Source: Saccharomonospora glauca K62
GTDB taxonomy: Bacteria; Actinomycetota; Actinomycetes; Mycobacteriales; Pseudonocardiaceae
NCBI RefSeq assembly: GCF_000243395.2
Contig: NZ_CM001484.1
Location: forward strand, 1,165,568-1,229,567
Length of the DNA stretch: 64,000 bases
Direction of reading: 5' to 3'
The position numbers and the translations under genes are program-made. Numbering within the stretch: position 1 is the first letter of the stretch; each line of letters starts with the position of its first letter. Below, one piece after another: positions 27,953 through 36,181 of the stretch. The notes beneath the pieces are model-generated. The model saw nothing but the letters and a program-made list of their open reading frames with translations, did not search any database and had not been told where the DNA came from.

Positions 27953-28983
27953 ACCCGGACCTCCTTCGTGCTGTCGCGCACCACGACCTCGGCGGGTACT
28001 CGCACCACGCGGCTGCGCGCGCTCTTCTCGCCGCGGAGCGCGAGTTCCATGGCCTTTTCTCCCAGCTCCTCCAACGGGAGCGCGACAGTGGTGAGACTCG
28101 GTGTCAGATCCCGCACCACCGGGATGTCGTCGAACCCGGCCAGCGAGACGTCGTCGGGCACGTTGACCCCGGCCTCCCGCAAGGCGGTGAGCGCGCCGAT
28201 GGCCATGACGTCGGTGACGGCGAACACGCAGGTTGACTTCAGTCCGCGGTCCAACGCCCGGCGCATGGCGGTGTAGCCGCCGTCACGGGTGAAAGTGGAC
28301 TCGAAGATGTCGTCCTCCGACAACTCCACCCCGGCTTCGGCGAGGGCGCGGCGGAATCCGGTGAGCCGGTCGACCACCGTGGTGAGCTTGCGTGGACCGG
28401 TCAGCACGGTGAAACGCCGGTGTCCGAGGTCGAGCAGGGTACGGGCGAGTTGCTCCGCGCCACGCTTGTTCTCCGGCTGCACGCTGTCGGCGCGCACGTT
28501 GCGGTGACGCGACACGACGGCGACGTGGCCGCCGCCGCGTTGGTAGGGCTCCAACTCCTCCGTCAGCGCCTTGCTCCAGGCGCGGTCTTCGAACCCGGAA
28601 CCGACGAGCAGGATGGCCGACGCCCGCTGCGCGCGGAGCATCGAGACGTACGCGATCTCCTTCTGCGGGTCGCGGAACGTGCTCGCCAACATCACGAGGA
28701 ATCCCTTGTCGTCGGCGACGCGCATGACCCCGCGTGCGATGGCGGCGAAGTAGGGGTCGCTGACGTCGTGGCACACGACACCGACGGTGCGGTGGGTGCC
28801 GCCCGCGAGGGCCTGGGCGTGGGCGTTGGGTGCGTAGGCGAGCTTCCTCGCGGCGGCGAGGACTCGTTCCCGGAGATCGGCGCGCACCTTCGTGGTGCCG
28901 TTCAGTGCGCGGGAGGCGGTGGCCAGGGACACCTCGGCAGCTCGGGCGACGTCGGACAGGGTGACATGGGGGTGAGCGTCCAT
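27949..28983 (-). CDS. LacI-family repressor of the cluster
   Basis: 344-residue LacI-type regulator. HTH VTLSDVARAAEVSLATASRAL with hinge TTKVRADLRERVLAAARKLAYAPN, then the periplasmic-binding-protein-like effector domain (TVGVVCHDVSDPYFAAIARGV, VSLAGFDDIPVVRDLTPSLTTV). ATG 28983 is preferred over TTG 28989 because AGGAG lies 7 nt before it. It is divergent from the ABC transporter genes, and the paired GAAAGCGCATTC operators lie in the shared upstream region; the related pair before DUF993 gives it a second target. The effector is presumably the transported substrate or a catabolite. Confidence 0.92.
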   Translation of the reverse strand: MDAHPHVTLSDVARAAEVSLATASRALNGTTKVRADLRERVLAAARKLAYAPNAHAQALAGGTHRTVGVVCHDVSDPYFAAIARGVMRVADDKGFLVMLASTFRDPQKEIAYVSMLRAQRASAILLVGSGFEDRAWSKALTEELEPYQRGGGHVAVVSRHRNVRADSVQPENKRGAEQLARTLLDLGHRRFTVLTGPRKLTTVVDRLTGFRRALAEAGVELSEDDIFESTFTRDGGYTAMRRALDRGLKSTCVFAVTDVMAIGALTALREAGVNVPDDVSLAGFDDIPVVRDLTPSLTTVALPLEELGEKAMELALRGEKSARSRVVRVPAEVVVRDSTKEVRV

Positions 28984-29040
28984 ACGCAACTCCTGGGAAA
29001 AGAACGCTTGACCGGGTATCCCTCCCTGCCTACTCTACCG

Positions 29041-29065
29041 GAAAGCGCATTCAGAAAGCGCATTC
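29041..29065. promoter_or_regulatory. Tandem LacI-type operators between lacI and the ABC genes
   Basis: Two identical 12-mers GAAAGCGCATTC at 29041-29052 and 29054-29065, start to start 13 bp. They share GAAAGCG and the closing TTC with the pair at 26469-26494 and have the same tandem layout. Confidence 0.72.
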
Positions 29066-29129
29066 AGGGTCGGTTTCCGCTGGCTCTGAGTGGGTGTCGT
29101 CCGAAACGTTCACCGTTGAACGGAGGACC

Positions 29130-30017
29130 ATGGTCACGCCGAGTCCGTCACCGTCTCCCGAGTCACCCACGCGGCCGTCGGAACGGCCCGCCGAGCCCGT
29201 CCTCGACGGCGGACGGCCCTCGACTGCGCAACGCCTCGCCGCCTTTGTGGAACGTTCGTGGCGTCCGATCGCGTTGTTGCTCGCGTTGTTCGTCGCATGG
29301 TGGGTCGTGACCGCGGCCGAGTTGGTCGAGCCCTATCTCGTGCCGTCCCCCGGTGACACCTTCGCGGCCATCGCCGAAGCCCCGGACTACTTCTGGGAGC
29401 ACACGTGGACCACGACCTACGAGACGCTGTTGGGCTTCGTCATCGCGACGGTGGTCGGGGTCGTCTCCGCGCTGGTGATGGTGCAGTCGTCGACGGTGGA
29501 GAAGACGCTCTACCCGCTGCTGCTGTTCGCGCAGGTCATCCCGAAGATCGCCATCGCGCCGCTGTTCGTGGTGTGGCTCGGGTTCGGGCTCGGACCCAAG
29601 ATCGTCGTGGCGGTCCTCATGGCGTTCTTCCCGGTGGTGATCTCGATGGTCACGGGACTGAAGTCGGTCGACCCCGAGATGCTGGAGTTGTCCGCCACCA
29701 TGGGGGCCAAGCCGGGACAGACCTTCTGGAAGATCCGCTTCCCCGCGTCGCTTCCGCACCTGTTCTCCGGGCTGAAGGTGGCGGCGACCATGGCGGTCAC
29801 CGGCGCGGTGGTGGGTGAGTTCGTCGGCGCGGACGCCGGGTTGGGCTACGTCATCCTCCAGGCCAACGGCAACCTCGACACCCCCGTCCTGTTCGCGGGG
29901 CTGCTGATCATGTCGGTTCTCGGTGTCCTGCTGTTCGTGCTCGTGGAGTGGCTGGAACACCTCGTCCTGCCGTGGCACGCCAGCCGACGTGCCGACACCG
30001 TGGCGACGACCCTGTAG
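29130..30017 (+). CDS. ABC transporter permease, NitT/TauT type
   Basis: 295-residue permease with about six to seven membrane spans after a Pro/Ser-rich cytoplasmic leader. Spans include PIALLLALFVAWWVVTAAEL, TLLGFVIATVVGVVSALVMV and GLLIMSVLGVLLFVLVEWL. The EAA-loop region LSATMGAKPGQTFWKIRFPASLPHLFSGLKVA contacts the ATPase and is typical of the SsuC/TauC/ThiX group. ATG 29130 has CGGAGG upstream; a GTG at 29094 is less likely. First gene of permease, binding protein, ATPase and oxidoreductase, about 65 bp after the LacI operators. Confidence 0.9.
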   Translation: MVTPSPSPSPESPTRPSERPAEPVLDGGRPSTAQRLAAFVERSWRPIALLLALFVAWWVVTAAELVEPYLVPSPGDTFAAIAEAPDYFWEHTWTTTYETLLGFVIATVVGVVSALVMVQSSTVEKTLYPLLLFAQVIPKIAIAPLFVVWLGFGLGPKIVVAVLMAFFPVVISMVTGLKSVDPEMLELSATMGAKPGQTFWKIRFPASLPHLFSGLKVAATMAVTGAVVGEFVGADAGLGYVILQANGNLDTPVLFAGLLIMSVLGVLLFVLVEWLEHLVLPWHASRRADTVATTL

Positions 30018-30082
30018 CAAACGCCTCGGCGAGGCACCGCGAAAGCACCTCCGAAAGGCACGCGAAAGACAAAGGAAGGGCC

Positions 30083-31099
30083 ATGAAACGACTGTCCGCG
30101 CTCGTCGCAGGCGCTGCGCTGCTGCTCGCCGCAGGTTGCGGCGGCTCCGGCCCCGAGACCACGACCAACGCCGAGGGCAAGGAGCTCACCAAGGTCACGC
30201 TGACTCTCAACTGGTACCCGTACGGCGAGCACGCGCCCTTCTACTACGGCAAGGCTCGGGGGATCTACGAGGACCACGGCATCGACCTGGAGATCAGGGC
30301 GGGGCAGGGGTCGCAGAAGACCGTGCAGGCCACGGCCGCGGGCCAGACCGACTTCGGGTGGGCGGACACCCCGGCGCTTCTGGCCGGCGTGTCGCAAGGG
30401 CTCGACGTGAAGAGCGTGGGTGTGTTCCTCCAGACGACCCCGTCGTCGGTGCAGTTCTTCAGCGAGAAGGGCATCGACTCGGTGGACGACCTCAAGGGCA
30501 GGACCATCGCCACCACTGCGGGTGATGCGCTGAGCGCCACGTTCCCCACCTTCCTCGCCGTCAACGGGCTGAGCGAGAGCGACGTGACCATGCAGAACAC
30601 CGACGCCGCGGGCAAGATGGCCGCGGTCATGTCGGGGCAGACCGACGCGCTGCTGGGTTACGCCACCGACCAGGGGCCGACCATGCAGGAGAAGTCGGGC
30701 AAGGAGGTCTCGTACCTCCGTTTCGCCGAGCACGGTCTCAACTTCTACAGCAACGGGCTGCTGACCTCTCAGGACATGCTCGACGAGCACCGGGATCTCG
30801 TGCGGCGCATGGTGACCGCCACGAGCGAGGCGTGGGCCGCGGCCGCGCAGGACCGGGAGGCGGCGGTGGCGGCCATGGAGGGCGCCTCCGAGCAGTTGCC
30901 GTCGCAGCAGGTGCTGGCCGATCAGTTCGCCTCCACGCTGGAGCTGCTGCACACCGAGAACACGCAGGGCATGCGGCCCGGCGTGAACGTCGAGGAGGAC
31001 TGGCGCGCCACGATCAAGGTGTTCCACGACGCGGGGGTCATCCCCGAGGCCGACGAGCCCGGCGCCTACTGGGAAGCGAACCTGAGTTCTGAGGAATGA
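30083..31099 (+). CDS. ABC transporter substrate-binding lipoprotein, NMT1/THI5-like
   Basis: 338-residue lipoprotein with a lipobox ending at Cys 19 (LLLAAGC). The mature part opens VTLTLNWYPYGEHAPFYYGKARGIYEDHGIDLEI (as a region), the hallmark of the NMT1/THI5-like family that binds thiamine precursors, nitrate, sulfonates or aromatic acids. Aromatic residues in NWYP and FYYG probably line the pocket, suggesting a ring-shaped or planar ligand; that is inference. AAGGAAGG precedes ATG 30083. Its TGA overlaps the ATG of the ATPase. The LacI regulator and sugar-like enzymes beside it argue for a carbon source rather than a vitamin. Confidence 0.88.
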   Translation: MKRLSALVAGAALLLAAGCGGSGPETTTNAEGKELTKVTLTLNWYPYGEHAPFYYGKARGIYEDHGIDLEIRAGQGSQKTVQATAAGQTDFGWADTPALLAGVSQGLDVKSVGVFLQTTPSSVQFFSEKGIDSVDDLKGRTIATTAGDALSATFPTFLAVNGLSESDVTMQNTDAAGKMAAVMSGQTDALLGYATDQGPTMQEKSGKEVSYLRFAEHGLNFYSNGLLTSQDMLDEHRDLVRRMVTATSEAWAAAAQDREAAVAAMEGASEQLPSQQVLADQFASTLELLHTENTQGMRPGVNVEEDWRATIKVFHDAGVIPEADEPGAYWEANLSSEE

Positions 31100-31893
31100 G
31101 TGGGGCCATGTCGAGCTACGCGGTCGAGATCTCCGACGTGACGGTGCGGTTTCGCACGAAGAAGCGCGACGTCCTGGCGCTGCGCGACGTCGGCCTGAAC
31201 GTCGAGCCCGGTGAGTTCATCGCCATCGTCGGGCCGTCGGGGTGCGGCAAGTCCACGCTGTTGAAACTCACCTCGGGGTTGCTGCGGCCGTCCGCGGGAC
31301 GGGTGCGGCTGCAGGGGGAGGACGTGACGGGCCCTCGCAAGGACGTGGGCTACGTGTTCCAGAAGGCCGCGTTGCTGGAGTGGCGTACGGCGAGGAAGAA
31401 CATCCTGTTGCAGGCCGAGATGCGGCATCTTCCCGCGCGCGAGGCGCAGCAGCGGGCCGACGAACTCATCGCGATGACGGGGTTGTCCGGGTTCGAGGAC
31501 GCCTACCCCCACGAGCTGTCGGGCGGGATGCAGCAGCGGGTGGCGTTGTGCCGAGCCCTGCTCCACCGGCCTCCCGTGCTGCTCATGGACGAGCCGTTCG
31601 GGGCGCTCGACGCCCTCACCAGAGAGCAGATGAACGTCGAGTTGCGACGTATCTGGCGCGAGACCGGGACCACCGTGCTGTTGGTGACCCATTCGATCTC
31701 CGAGGCGGTGTACCTGGCGGACCGGGTCGTCATGGTGACGGCCCGTCCGGGCACGGTGGCCGGGGTGGTGGACGTCGACCTTCCCGTGGAGCGCGACTAC
31801 GGCAGGACCATGTCGGACCCCGAGTTCGCGCGCGCCACCCAGCGCATTCGCGACCACCTCGGCGCGGCCCGTGCGGCGGTCGTGGGCGATTAG
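31096..31893 (+). CDS. ABC transporter ATP-binding protein, NitT/TauT type
   Basis: 265-residue ATPase: Walker A GPSGCGKST, Q-loop in YVFQKAALLEW, signature LSGGMQQR, Walker B VLLMDEPFGALDALT and H-loop His in LLVTHSISEAVYL. The EPFGALDA stretch and length match SsuB/TauB-type subunits. ATG 31096 overlaps the stop of the binding-protein gene; a second ATG at 31108 is possible. It would energise import through the permease two genes upstream. Confidence 0.93.
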   Translation: MSGAMSSYAVEISDVTVRFRTKKRDVLALRDVGLNVEPGEFIAIVGPSGCGKSTLLKLTSGLLRPSAGRVRLQGEDVTGPRKDVGYVFQKAALLEWRTARKNILLQAEMRHLPAREAQQRADELIAMTGLSGFEDAYPHELSGGMQQRVALCRALLHRPPVLLMDEPFGALDALTREQMNVELRRIWRETGTTVLLVTHSISEAVYLADRVVMVTARPGTVAGVVDVDLPVERDYGRTMSDPEFARATQRIRDHLGAARAAVVGD

Positions 31894-31975
31894 GAGCCGT
31901 GCCCATCACGCCGGTGGCGCGGGGCGGACCGGCTCCGCACCACGGCACTGCTGACACCACACAGAAAGGCGACCT

Positions 31976-33136
31976 ATGACGGGACTCAAGGAGCGGTCGG
32001 TCGGGATCGTGATGAACGGCGTCACCGGGCGCATGGGATATCGACAGCACCTGGTGCGGTCGATCCTGGCGATCCGGGAGCAGGGGGGCCTGGCGATGCC
32101 CGACGGAACCGTGATCCGGCCCGAACCGATTCTGGTGGGGCGCAGCGAGGCGAAGCTGGCGGCGATCGCCCAGCGGCATCGGCTCGACAACTGGACCACC
32201 GATCTCGACGCGGCGCTGAGCGACTCGTCGGCCGAGATCTACTTCGACGCGCAGGTCACCAGCCGCAGGGCCGAGTCGGTGCGCAAGGCCGTGGCGGCGG
32301 GGCTGCACGTCTACACCGAGAAGCCCATCGCCGAGGACACCGAGACCGCGTTGGAGCTGGCCCGTGTGGCCGCCTCCGCCGGTGTGAAGGTCGGCGTGGT
32401 GCAGGACAAGTTGTTCCTGCCCGGACTGCGGAAGCTGAAGCGGTTGGTGGATGGCGGATTCTTCGGTCGCATCCTCTCGGTGCGCGGCGAGTTCGGCTAC
32501 TGGGTCTTCGAGGGTAGCTGGCAGGAGGCGCAGCGACCGTCCTGGAACTATCGCGCGGAGGATGGCGGAGGCATCATCATCGATATGTTCTGCCACTGGC
32601 GTTACGTGCTGGAGGACATCTTCGGCCCGGTGCGCTCGGTGCAGGCGCTGGCGGCCACCCACATCCCGGAGCGGGTCGACGAACAGGGCAGGACCTACAC
32701 CTGCACGGCCGACGACGCCGCGTACGGCATCTTCGAGCTCGACGGCGGCGTCGTCGCGCAGATCAACTCGTCGTGGGCCACACGGGTCTTCCGCGACGAG
32801 CTGGTGGAGTTCCAGGTGGACGGTACGGAAGGCAGCGCCGTCGCGGGGCTACGACGTTGTCGTGTGCAGCACCGGTCGGTGACGCCGAAGCCGGTGTGGA
32901 ACCCCGACCTCCCGGCTACGGAGGACTTCCGTTCGCAGTGGCAGGAGGTGCCCGACAACGCGGAGTTCGACAACGGGTTCAAGGCCCAGTGGGAACTGTT
33001 CCTCAAGCACGTGGTGAACGACGAGCCGTTCCCCTGGGACTTCCTGGCGGGTGCCCGTGGGGTGCAGCTCGCCGAACTCGGCCTGCGCTCGGCTCGTGAG
33101 GGCCGCAGGATCGCGGTCGACGAACTGACGCTGTAA
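31976..33136 (+). CDS. Gfo/Idh/MocA-family oxidoreductase
   Basis: 386-residue NAD(P)-dependent oxidoreductase. The nucleotide-binding start is unusual, GIVMNGVTGRMGYRQHLVRS in place of GxGxxG, followed by VGRSEAKLAAIA. The catalytic EKP motif is intact (YTEKPIAEDTETA), with a late MFCHWRYVLEDIFG region carrying the usual His. Family members oxidise sugars or inositols at ring hydroxyls, or reduce keto-sugars. It is the last gene of the transporter arm and, with DUF993, the TIM barrel and the enolase-like enzyme, outlines a sugar or sugar-acid pathway. AAAGG precedes ATG 31976. A strong hairpin follows its stop. Confidence 0.88.
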   Translation: MTGLKERSVGIVMNGVTGRMGYRQHLVRSILAIREQGGLAMPDGTVIRPEPILVGRSEAKLAAIAQRHRLDNWTTDLDAALSDSSAEIYFDAQVTSRRAESVRKAVAAGLHVYTEKPIAEDTETALELARVAASAGVKVGVVQDKLFLPGLRKLKRLVDGGFFGRILSVRGEFGYWVFEGSWQEAQRPSWNYRAEDGGGIIIDMFCHWRYVLEDIFGPVRSVQALAATHIPERVDEQGRTYTCTADDAAYGIFELDGGVVAQINSSWATRVFRDELVEFQVDGTEGSAVAGLRRCRVQHRSVTPKPVWNPDLPATEDFRSQWQEVPDNAEFDNGFKAQWELFLKHVVNDEPFPWDFLAGARGVQLAELGLRSAREGRRIAVDELTL

Positions 33137-33181
33137 CGCCCTCGCGGTCGGCACTTGCGCGGTTCGGACACGGTGTCGCGG

Positions 33182-33208
33182 GTGGGCCGGGCACGGTGCC
33201 CGGCCCAC
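33182..33208. terminator. Strong bidirectional terminator hairpin
   Basis: Perfect 12-bp arms GTGGGCCGGGCA / TGCCCGGCCCAC with a CGG loop, between the convergent Gfo/Idh and WXG-type genes. Confidence 0.75.
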
Positions 33209-33217
33209 ACCGACGTT

Positions 33218-33772
33218 TCAAGCCAGTTCCGCCAGCTCACGGGCCATGTCGCTGATGGATTGGACCGTATCCCGCACGATGAGCGCGATCGTCCGGCAGG
33301 CCTCGTTCACGGTCTCGGCCGCTTCGTCGGACTCGCCCCTCACCACGGCATGGCTGGCCGGGGCCGCTTCGCCCGCGATGGACAAGGACTGGTCCACCGC
33401 CGCGCGGACGTAGGAGTCGAGAGTGGATGCCACCTGGGAACCGATCTTGGCGCTGTCGTAGGTCCGGTCCGTGACCCCCCGGTACTCCCTGTCGACCTCG
33501 TCCGCGCGCTCGGCGAACGCCTCGTAACCCGCTCCCGACCAACCGCTACTGATCTCCTTTAGAGCCATGGTGAAACCGGTGGACGAGGCGTCCACCATCC
33601 TGGCCGAGTCGGCCAGGCGAGCGGCCAACTCGGCGACGACCGGAGGATCGCAGTCGAGGTGTCGCAACGCCTGAAACGGGTCGGGGGAGCCGATTATGTC
33701 GGCGGCTATGGCGAGCAGCGTGAGCTCGGGTGACGCGAGGGCACTTGTCAGTGCGGGATGCCGGAAGCTCAT
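33218..33772 (-). CDS. WXG100-like ESX-associated protein
   Basis: 184-residue helical protein with a WXG-type turn, ISSGWSGAGYEAFAERADEV, between two predicted helices, as in type VII (ESX) substrates. The C-terminal part is longer than in a typical 100-residue WXG protein and stays helical (SDEAAETVNEACRTIALIV). ATG 33772 has GGAGGAG upstream. Third gene of a minus-strand trio with a second WXG-like gene and a YbaB-like gene; such trios are frequent in Pseudonocardiaceae without a full ESX secretion locus nearby. No toxin domain is visible. Secretion by ESX is inferred from fold only. Confidence 0.65.
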   Translation of the reverse strand: MSFRHPALTSALASPELTLLAIAADIIGSPDPFQALRHLDCDPPVVAELAARLADSARMVDASSTGFTMALKEISSGWSGAGYEAFAERADEVDREYRGVTDRTYDSAKIGSQVASTLDSYVRAAVDQSLSIAGEAAPASHAVVRGESDEAAETVNEACRTIALIVRDTVQSISDMARELAELA

Positions 33773-33791
33773 GGTTCTCCTCCGTCCTCCC

Positions 33792-34178
33792 TCAGTCGCC
33801 CGACGTGCCGGGGGCGATTCGCGAGGCGCTTTCCCGCCGTGGGCGTTCCCGCTCCCCGGCCAGCGCCTTCTCCTGCCGTCGTATGGTCTCGGAGTGGTCC
33901 GAGTCCTCCCACTCGTAGGAGTCGGCCGCTTCCCGCACGGTCCCCGCCAGTTGGTCGGTCTCGTGCGCCAGGGACTTCATCTCGGCGACCCGAGCCTTGA
34001 CCAGGGCGGACCAGGCCTCGGCGAGTTCCTTTCCCCCTTCGGACGCGCCGAAGGCCCCCGACGAGCCGTCGGCACCCTTCGCCGTGCTCGCGGCCTCGGC
34101 GGTGTTGTCGGCTGTCTTGGTGAGTTCTTCGGCGCCACGACGTAGGATCGCCGGGTCGACGCTGAAGCGGTCCCTCAT
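33792..34178 (-). CDS. Small ESX-type helical protein
   Basis: 128-residue protein beginning FSVDPAILRRGAEELTKTADNTAEAA, the usual opening of EspC/WXG-like 'type VII secretion target' proteins in actinobacteria. A Gly/Ser-rich link (GADGSSGAFGASEGGKEL) separates it from a second helix with AWSALVKARVAEM and YEWEDSDHSE. ATG 34178 has a clear GGGAGGAAA site. It lies between the YbaB-like gene (47 bp upstream) and the larger WXG-like gene (19 bp downstream), so the three probably form one transcript. Partner of the larger protein is a reasonable guess. Confidence 0.65.
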   Translation of the reverse strand: MRDRFSVDPAILRRGAEELTKTADNTAEAASTAKGADGSSGAFGASEGGKELAEAWSALVKARVAEMKSLAHETDQLAGTVREAADSYEWEDSDHSETIRRQEKALAGERERPRRESASRIAPGTSGD

Positions 34179-34225
34179 GCCGTTTCCTCCCCCATGGAGA
34201 TTCGCCGTGCCGCAGCCCTCGGTGC

Positions 34226-34501
34226 TCACGACAGGGCGTCGGCGCGTGACTGCGCCGCGCGCGCGGCCTGGAGCATGGCCTCGGCGAGGTCGGCCAGGTT
34301 CGTCCTGGCCGCGAGGTCGGCGTTGATCGCCACTTCCTGCAACCGTCCTCGTGAATCGACGGTGACCTCGACTAGCCCCCAGTCGTCCTGAGCCTTGATG
34401 CGTTGCTGGCCGGCTTGTCTGCGCTTCGCGAGAAGACGGCGATCCACACGGTCCGACTGCGCCAGCAGGTCGTTGAGTGATGGCAGGTTCTTCTCGCTCA
34501 T
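34226..34501 (-). CDS. YbaB/EbfC-like small protein
   Basis: 91-residue protein resembling the YbaB/EbfC fold: helix (SLNDLLAQSDRVDRRLLAKRR), two strands (GLVEVTVDSRGRLQEVAI) and a C-terminal helix (LADLAEAMLQAARAAQSRAD). YbaB proteins bind DNA as dimers, but the variants attached to ESX-type genes in actinobacteria may be chaperone-like. First gene of the minus-strand trio. ATG 34501 has only a weak CGGGA upstream. Note that this is not the ybaB-recR housekeeping gene, judging by context. Confidence 0.65.
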   Translation of the reverse strand: MSEKNLPSLNDLLAQSDRVDRRLLAKRRQAGQQRIKAQDDWGLVEVTVDSRGRLQEVAINADLAARTNLADLAEAMLQAARAAQSRADALS

Positions 34502-34801
34502 TCCCGTTCGACGTCGCCGGAGGGGAGCCGGTTCCCATGAAGGGAACGGAAACGTCTCCTCCCGCGTCCGAGGGGTATGGCATGGGTACGGGCACGCGTT
34601 GAGGAGCTGGTTCACCGCACGGAGCCGCCTTCGGCGAACGCGCTGGGCAGATGCCAGCCTCGCTGGGTGCGTTCCACGGGCGGACGCGGGGCGTTGACCG
34701 CTTCCCCGGAGCAGGTCAAGCGGCCTCGCCCGGCCGGTTCGGGTGCCGCTCGCGCGGGCGAACGCATTCTGCGTTGAGCCGGATGGGGCATACTCGGCGG
34801 T
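34502..34801. other. 300-bp intergenic region between divergent genes
   Basis: No gene seen. It contains a small perfect hairpin (GTTCCC / GGGAAC, 34531-34547) near the YbaB-like start, and the -10-like CATACT box of the dehydratase gene at its right end. Confidence 0.4.
34789..34794 (+). promoter_or_regulatory. -10 box of leaderless type before the dehydratase gene
   Basis: CATACT followed by 7 nt and GTG 34802; no Shine-Dalgarno sequence. Confidence 0.45.
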
Positions 34802-35770
34802 GTGGATCTGGTGAAACTCGATGACATCCGGGCCGCTGCCGAGCGGATCGCCGCCACGGTGGTTCGGACACCCCTCCTGCCCTGTACCTGGGCGGATCGT
34901 GACCGGCCGCTGTGGCTGAAGCCGGAGATCCTGCAGCCCATCGGGGCGTTCAAGATCCGGGGCGCGGTCAACGCCATCGCCAGGCTCGACGAGGACGCCC
35001 GCCGTCGCGGTGTGGTGACCTACTCCAGCGGCAACCACGCCCAGGCCGTCGCCTACGCGGCGGCGAACGAGGGGATCGCGGCCCATGTCGTGATGCCCGC
35101 GTCGACACCCCAGATCAAGATCGACAACACGCGGGCCTACGGCGCCGAGGTCGTTCTCTGCGGTGAGGGGCAGCGGGAGAAGGTCGCCTACGAGATCGTC
35201 GCCGAACGGGGCGCGGTGCTGGTGCCGCCGTTCGACCACCCCGACATCATCGCCGGTCAGGGCACCATCGGTCTGGAGATCGCCGAGGACCTGCCGGACG
35301 TCGAGGTCGTATTGGTGCCGATTAGCGGGGGAGGGCTCGCCTCGGGCGTGGCCGCGGCCGTCACGGCGTTGCTGCCGAACGCCAAGGTGATCGGTGTCGA
35401 GCCCGAACTCGCCGCCGACACCCGTGAGAGTCTGCGGGCGGGCTCGCGCGTCGACTGGTCGGTCGAGAAGCGGAACCGCACCATCGCCGACGGGCTGCGG
35501 TCCCAGCCCTCGGAGCTGACGTTCGCCCACCTGAAGGTCCACCTGCACGATCTCGTCACCGTGACCGAGGACGAGATCCGTTCCGCCATGGCGGTGCTGG
35601 CCCACAAGGGCAGGCTGGTCGCCGAACCGAGTGGGGCCGTGACCACGGCGGCGTATCTGTACCACGCGGCCGAGTTGCCCGCCGGGCGGACGGTGGCCAT
35701 CGTGTCCGGAGGGAACGTGGACCCCGCCCTGTTGTCGGACGTACTCACCCGAGCCCTCGACGAGGAGTGA
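34802..35770 (+). CDS. PLP-dependent threonine/serine dehydratase-like enzyme
   Basis: 322-residue fold-type II PLP enzyme without an ACT regulatory domain. Schiff-base Lys in GAFKIRGAVN, PLP stretch YSSGNHAQAVAYAA, phosphate-binding PISGGGLASG and the late VSGGNVDP. The length and lack of ACT match catabolic threonine dehydratase, serine racemase or hydroxyaspartate ammonia-lyase rather than biosynthetic IlvA, so the gene symbol is left open. It is followed 3 bp later by the Ddn-like gene, a likely operon. Confidence 0.85.
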   Translation: MDLVKLDDIRAAAERIAATVVRTPLLPCTWADRDRPLWLKPEILQPIGAFKIRGAVNAIARLDEDARRRGVVTYSSGNHAQAVAYAAANEGIAAHVVMPASTPQIKIDNTRAYGAEVVLCGEGQREKVAYEIVAERGAVLVPPFDHPDIIAGQGTIGLEIAEDLPDVEVVLVPISGGGLASGVAAAVTALLPNAKVIGVEPELAADTRESLRAGSRVDWSVEKRNRTIADGLRSQPSELTFAHLKVHLHDLVTVTEDEIRSAMAVLAHKGRLVAEPSGAVTTAAYLYHAAELPAGRTVAIVSGGNVDPALLSDVLTRALDEE

Positions 35771-35773
35771 ACG

Positions 35774-36181
35774 ATGCTGTTCGGTGACGAGCACGTGCGT
35801 CGGTACGAGGAGACCGACGGTGAGGTCGGTTACACCTGGTCCAACGGCGCGCCGATCCTCATCCTGTCCACCACGGGACGTCGGAGCGGGAAGCTCCGCA
35901 AGTCGCCGCTCATCTTCCGGGAGGACGACGGTCGTTACGTCGTCGTCGCCTCGAAGGGTGGCGCGCCGGATCACCCCGACTGGTATAAGAACCTGGTGGC
36001 GAACCCCGAGGTCCGCGTCCAGGTGAAGGCGGACAAGTTCGCCGCCCGCGCCCGGACGGCCGCCGGGGAGGAGCGCGCGCGGTTGTGGTCCCGCATGGTC
36101 GAGGTGTGGCCCGACTACGAGGACTACCAGCGCAAGACCGAGCGGGAGATCCCGGTCGTGGTCCTGGAGCGTCTCGACTGA
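35774..36181 (+). CDS. Ddn-like F420-dependent nitroreductase/quinone reductase family protein
   Basis: 135-residue split-barrel protein of the deazaflavin (F420)-dependent nitroreductase family. Typical parts: ILILSTTGRRSGKLRKSPLIF, YVVVASKGGAPDHPDWYKNLVANPEVRVQV and PDYEDYQRKTEREIPVVVLE, the last two carrying the family's substrate and cofactor signature. Such enzymes reduce quinones with F420H2 at the membrane; M. tuberculosis Ddn activates pretomanid. Presence implies the organism makes F420. ATG 35774 lies 3 bp after the dehydratase stop, and the next gene appears to start at the stop codon here. Confidence 0.88.
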   Translation: MLFGDEHVRRYEETDGEVGYTWSNGAPILILSTTGRRSGKLRKSPLIFREDDGRYVVVASKGGAPDHPDWYKNLVANPEVRVQVKADKFAARARTAAGEERARLWSRMVEVWPDYEDYQRKTEREIPVVVLERLD

